Positions 4,995-6,538 of a stretch of 6,538 bases of DNA are shown piece by piece. The notes under the pieces are model-generated. The model did not search any database and was not told the origin of the DNA. It worked only from the letters and a program-made list of their open reading frames with translations. The translations under genes were made by a program, and so were the position numbers. This DNA is from Candidatus Bipolaricaulota bacterium (GTDB lineage Bacteria; Bipolaricaulota; Bipolaricaulia; UBA7950; UBA9294), in the NCBI GenBank assembly GCA_021129875.1, contig JAJOKK010000103.1, positions 1 to 6,538 of the forward strand, written 5' to 3'. Position 1 is the stretch's first letter. Each line of letters starts with the position of its first letter.

Positions 4995-6305
4995 ATGGCA
5001 CAGATCATCCCGTTCCGAGGTATCCGCTACAACCCTGATAAGATCACTGATATGAGCAATGTCGTCACCCCGCCGTACGATCGCATCTACGCGACCGTAC
5101 AAGATCTCTGTTACGATAGGGACCCGCACAACATCGTCCGGATCATCAAGGGGAAGCAGCCCTCCGGTATGAACGGCGGGGACGTCTACACCCGTGCTGC
5201 CAAATACTTAGCTGCATGGCTGCAAGAGGGGGTCCTCGTGCGCGATGAGACGCCCGCTATCTACGTCTATCATCAGGAGTACACCTTCGCCGGAGAGCGG
5301 CTCGTACGCAAAGGGTTCGTCGCCCTCGGCAGGCTCGAACCAGATAAGGTGCATGCCCACGAGAAGACCCTCAAAGGGCCGAAAGAGGATCGTCTGCGGT
5401 TGATGCGGGCGACCGAGGCTAATTTCGGTCAGATCTTCATGCTCTATTCCGATAGTTTGCGTAAGGCGGAAGAAGCACTCGCTGTCGCAATCGAAGGCGT
5501 TTCTCCGAAGATCGAAGCGGTCGATGCCGACGGGAACATTCACCGTGTCTGGCCGATCACCGATCCCGCCGTCATCCAGACCGTGCAGGCCTCTCTGGCG
5601 GCGAAGGACCTCTACATCGCCGACGGCCATCATCGCTACGAGACGGCCGTCAATTTCATGGCCGAATGCGAGGAGAAGGGGTGGAGAGAAACAGCACCAG
5701 AGTCGTTCGGATACCGGATGATGACCCTGTTCAACATCGCCGAACCCGGGATGTCCGTCCGTCCGATCCACCGGCTCGTCCACGGCATCGAACAGTATGA
5801 TGCCGCAGAATTCCTGGCAAAAGCCGGGGAGGATTTCGCAGTGGAACGTTACAGCTCATTACAGAAGATGACCGCCGCAGTCAGTGCCGGCGCTGCTCAC
5901 CACACCTTTGGTTGTTACACAGGCGGGATCTACGCAACGCTCCGACTACGCGACGAAGCGACCATGGACAACCGGGTCTCCGGCGACCTATCGTCCGACT
6001 ACAAGCGGCTCGATGTGTCGATCCTCCACGCAGCGATACTCGAGCGGCTTTTGGGGGTCGACGCGCAAGCGCTTGCGGAACAGCGGAACGTAACTTACAC
6101 CATCGACAGCGAACATGGAGCAACGATGGTCGATGAAGGGCGGGAGCAGATCTTCTTCCTGATGAACGCCACAACCGCCGACGAAGTGATCCGCGTAGCC
6201 GACCACGGGGAGAAGATGCCGCAGAAGTCGACCGATTTCTACCCAAAACTCCTCACCGGCCTCGTCCTTTCGAAGATGGAGATCGAGAAATCAGCTGTGC
6301 AATAA
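4995..6305 (+). CDS. DUF1015 (COG4198-type) protein, candidate serine/phosphoserine enzyme
   Basis: This 436-aa soluble protein has no signal peptide or membrane segment. It shows the conserved blocks of the DUF1015 family: PFRGIRYNP (6-14), VVTPPYDRI (23-31), NIVRI (47-51), HEKTLKGPKEDRL (122-134), ADGHHRYETA (209-218), LDVSILHAAILERLLG (339-354) and MPQKSTDFYPKLLTGLVL (408-425). Length is normal and no key block is missing. The ATG is set by AGGAGGA, which overlaps the serA stop; the gap is only 9 bases, so the genes are surely co-transcribed and perhaps coupled. No function is established that I know of. The company of a phosphoserine-type aminotransferase and SerA suggests a role in serine metabolism. 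DGHHRxxA resembles the motif of ParB/SerK-type free-serine kinases, so a serine kinase or a phosphoserine-handling role is a reasonable guess, not a demonstrated one. Confidence 0.92.
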   Translation: MAQIIPFRGIRYNPDKITDMSNVVTPPYDRIYATVQDLCYDRDPHNIVRIIKGKQPSGMNGGDVYTRAAKYLAAWLQEGVLVRDETPAIYVYHQEYTFAGERLVRKGFVALGRLEPDKVHAHEKTLKGPKEDRLRLMRATEANFGQIFMLYSDSLRKAEEALAVAIEGVSPKIEAVDADGNIHRVWPITDPAVIQTVQASLAAKDLYIADGHHRYETAVNFMAECEEKGWRETAPESFGYRMMTLFNIAEPGMSVRPIHRLVHGIEQYDAAEFLAKAGEDFAVERYSSLQKMTAAVSAGAAHHTFGCYTGGIYATLRLRDEATMDNRVSGDLSSDYKRLDVSILHAAILERLLGVDAQALAEQRNVTYTIDSEHGATMVDEGREQIFFLMNATTADEVIRVADHGEKMPQKSTDFYPKLLTGLVLSKMEIEKSAVQ

Positions 6306-6328
6306 CCTGTTGTAGAGGTCCTTCCGAA

Positions 6329-6349
6329 GATCACGGATCACGGATAGTG
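6329..6349 (+). repeat. Short tandem heptamer
   Basis: GATCACG occurs twice in direct succession (6329-6335, 6336-6342), followed by the degenerate GATAGTG (6343-6349). It lies in the 3' leader between the DUF1015 stop codon and the terminator. No function is suggested by its form. Confidence 0.4.
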
Positions 6350-6388
6350 GCAGTAAGATGCACTGGTCTTTGAACCGTTAATAGCCTG

Positions 6389-6437
6389 AAAGGCATATCT
6401 GCTGCGCCTGCACGGCCGGCAGATATGCCTTTTGTTT
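6389..6437 (+). terminator. Rho-independent terminator of the serine operon
   Basis: AAAGGCATATCTGC (6389-6402) and GCAGATATGCCTTT (6419-6432) are perfect 14-bp complements around a 16-base GC-rich loop. The stem's descending arm runs into TTTTGTTT (6430-6437). It lies 83 bases after the DUF1015 stop codon and ends the three-gene transcript. On the minus strand the stem is followed by only three Ts, so it would work poorly or weakly for any gene coming from the right. Confidence 0.9.
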
Positions 6438-6453
6438 CGCCGGGAGCTAGAGG

Positions 6454-6517
6454 ACCTGTTGCGTAAACCCCATCCGCTGCTCCTCTTCAATCTCGGTTGC
6501 GAAGCAAGGCCGGAGGC
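6454..6517 (+). repeat. Interspersed repeat, copy C (divergent, near window edge)
   Basis: CTGTTGCGTAAAC (6456-6468) matches the left end of copies A and B. TTGC-GAA-GCAAG-G-CCGGAGGC (6497-6517) matches copy B's internal segment at 18 of 21, with the small TTGC/GCAA hairpin stem kept and only its loop changed. About 12 more bases separate the two blocks than in B. After 6517 the sequences diverge. The region is open in one frame on each strand (minus, stop at 6449-6447; plus, stop at 6526-6528), but neither reading looks like a known protein. Confidence 0.45.
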
Positions 6518-6538
6518 CACCCCCTAGTTTCAAGCATT

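Noticed and set aside
4161..5129. Minus-strand open frame (322 codons) spanning serA and the start of the DUF1015 gene
   Set aside because: It crosses two real genes with strong motifs and ribosome-binding sites; its translation is low-complexity in charged residues and resembles no family.
6338..6520. 60-codon minus-strand ORF over the terminator and right-hand repeat
   Set aside because: It runs through the terminator stem and the repeat, is rich in Ser/Arg without motifs, and another frame in the same stretch is equally open.

Overview
The window looks like ordinary chromosomal DNA from a moderately GC-rich bacterium with strong Shine-Dalgarno sites (AAGGAG/GGAGG) and sigma70-like promoters. 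The gene set is a TGS/ThrRS-like nucleoside kinase fusion, LemA, and an AGXT-type aminotransferase + SerA + DUF1015 cluster. From general knowledge, this combination is seen in anaerobic lineages such as Thermotogota, Clostridia, Spirochaetota and related candidate phyla. I cannot place it more closely, and that assignment is weak.

Layout. Positions 1-273 hold, on the minus strand, the N-terminal part of a decayed REP-associated (IS200-like, Y1) transposase. It is cut just after its HUH motif by a copy of an interspersed repeat (1-53). A forward promoter region (276-320) then serves a 564-aa nucleoside kinase with a TGS/threonyl-tRNA-synthetase-like N-terminus (340-2034). Positions 2035-2274 hold no convincing gene. 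They carry a second repeat copy and two inverted repeats, the last one abutting the stop codon of a minus-strand lemA (2275-2829). lemA and the next operon are divergent, and a credible promoter can be seen for each in the 154 bases between their start codons.

The main unit is a tight plus-strand operon (2984-6305). It encodes a class V aminotransferase of the alanine-glyoxylate/serine-pyruvate type, a short D-3-phosphoglycerate dehydrogenase without an ACT domain, and a DUF1015 (COG4198-type) protein. The gaps are 13 and 9 bases and each gene has its own strong Shine-Dalgarno. The first two genes can account for 3-phosphoglycerate to phosphohydroxypyruvate to phosphoserine. No classical phosphoserine phosphatase is present, and the uncharacterised third protein carries a DGHHR motif resembling that of ParB/SerK-type serine kinases. 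It is therefore the best candidate here for an undescribed step in serine/phosphoserine metabolism. A strong intrinsic terminator (14-bp stem plus T-tract, 6389-6437) closes the operon. A third, more divergent repeat copy lies at the right edge.
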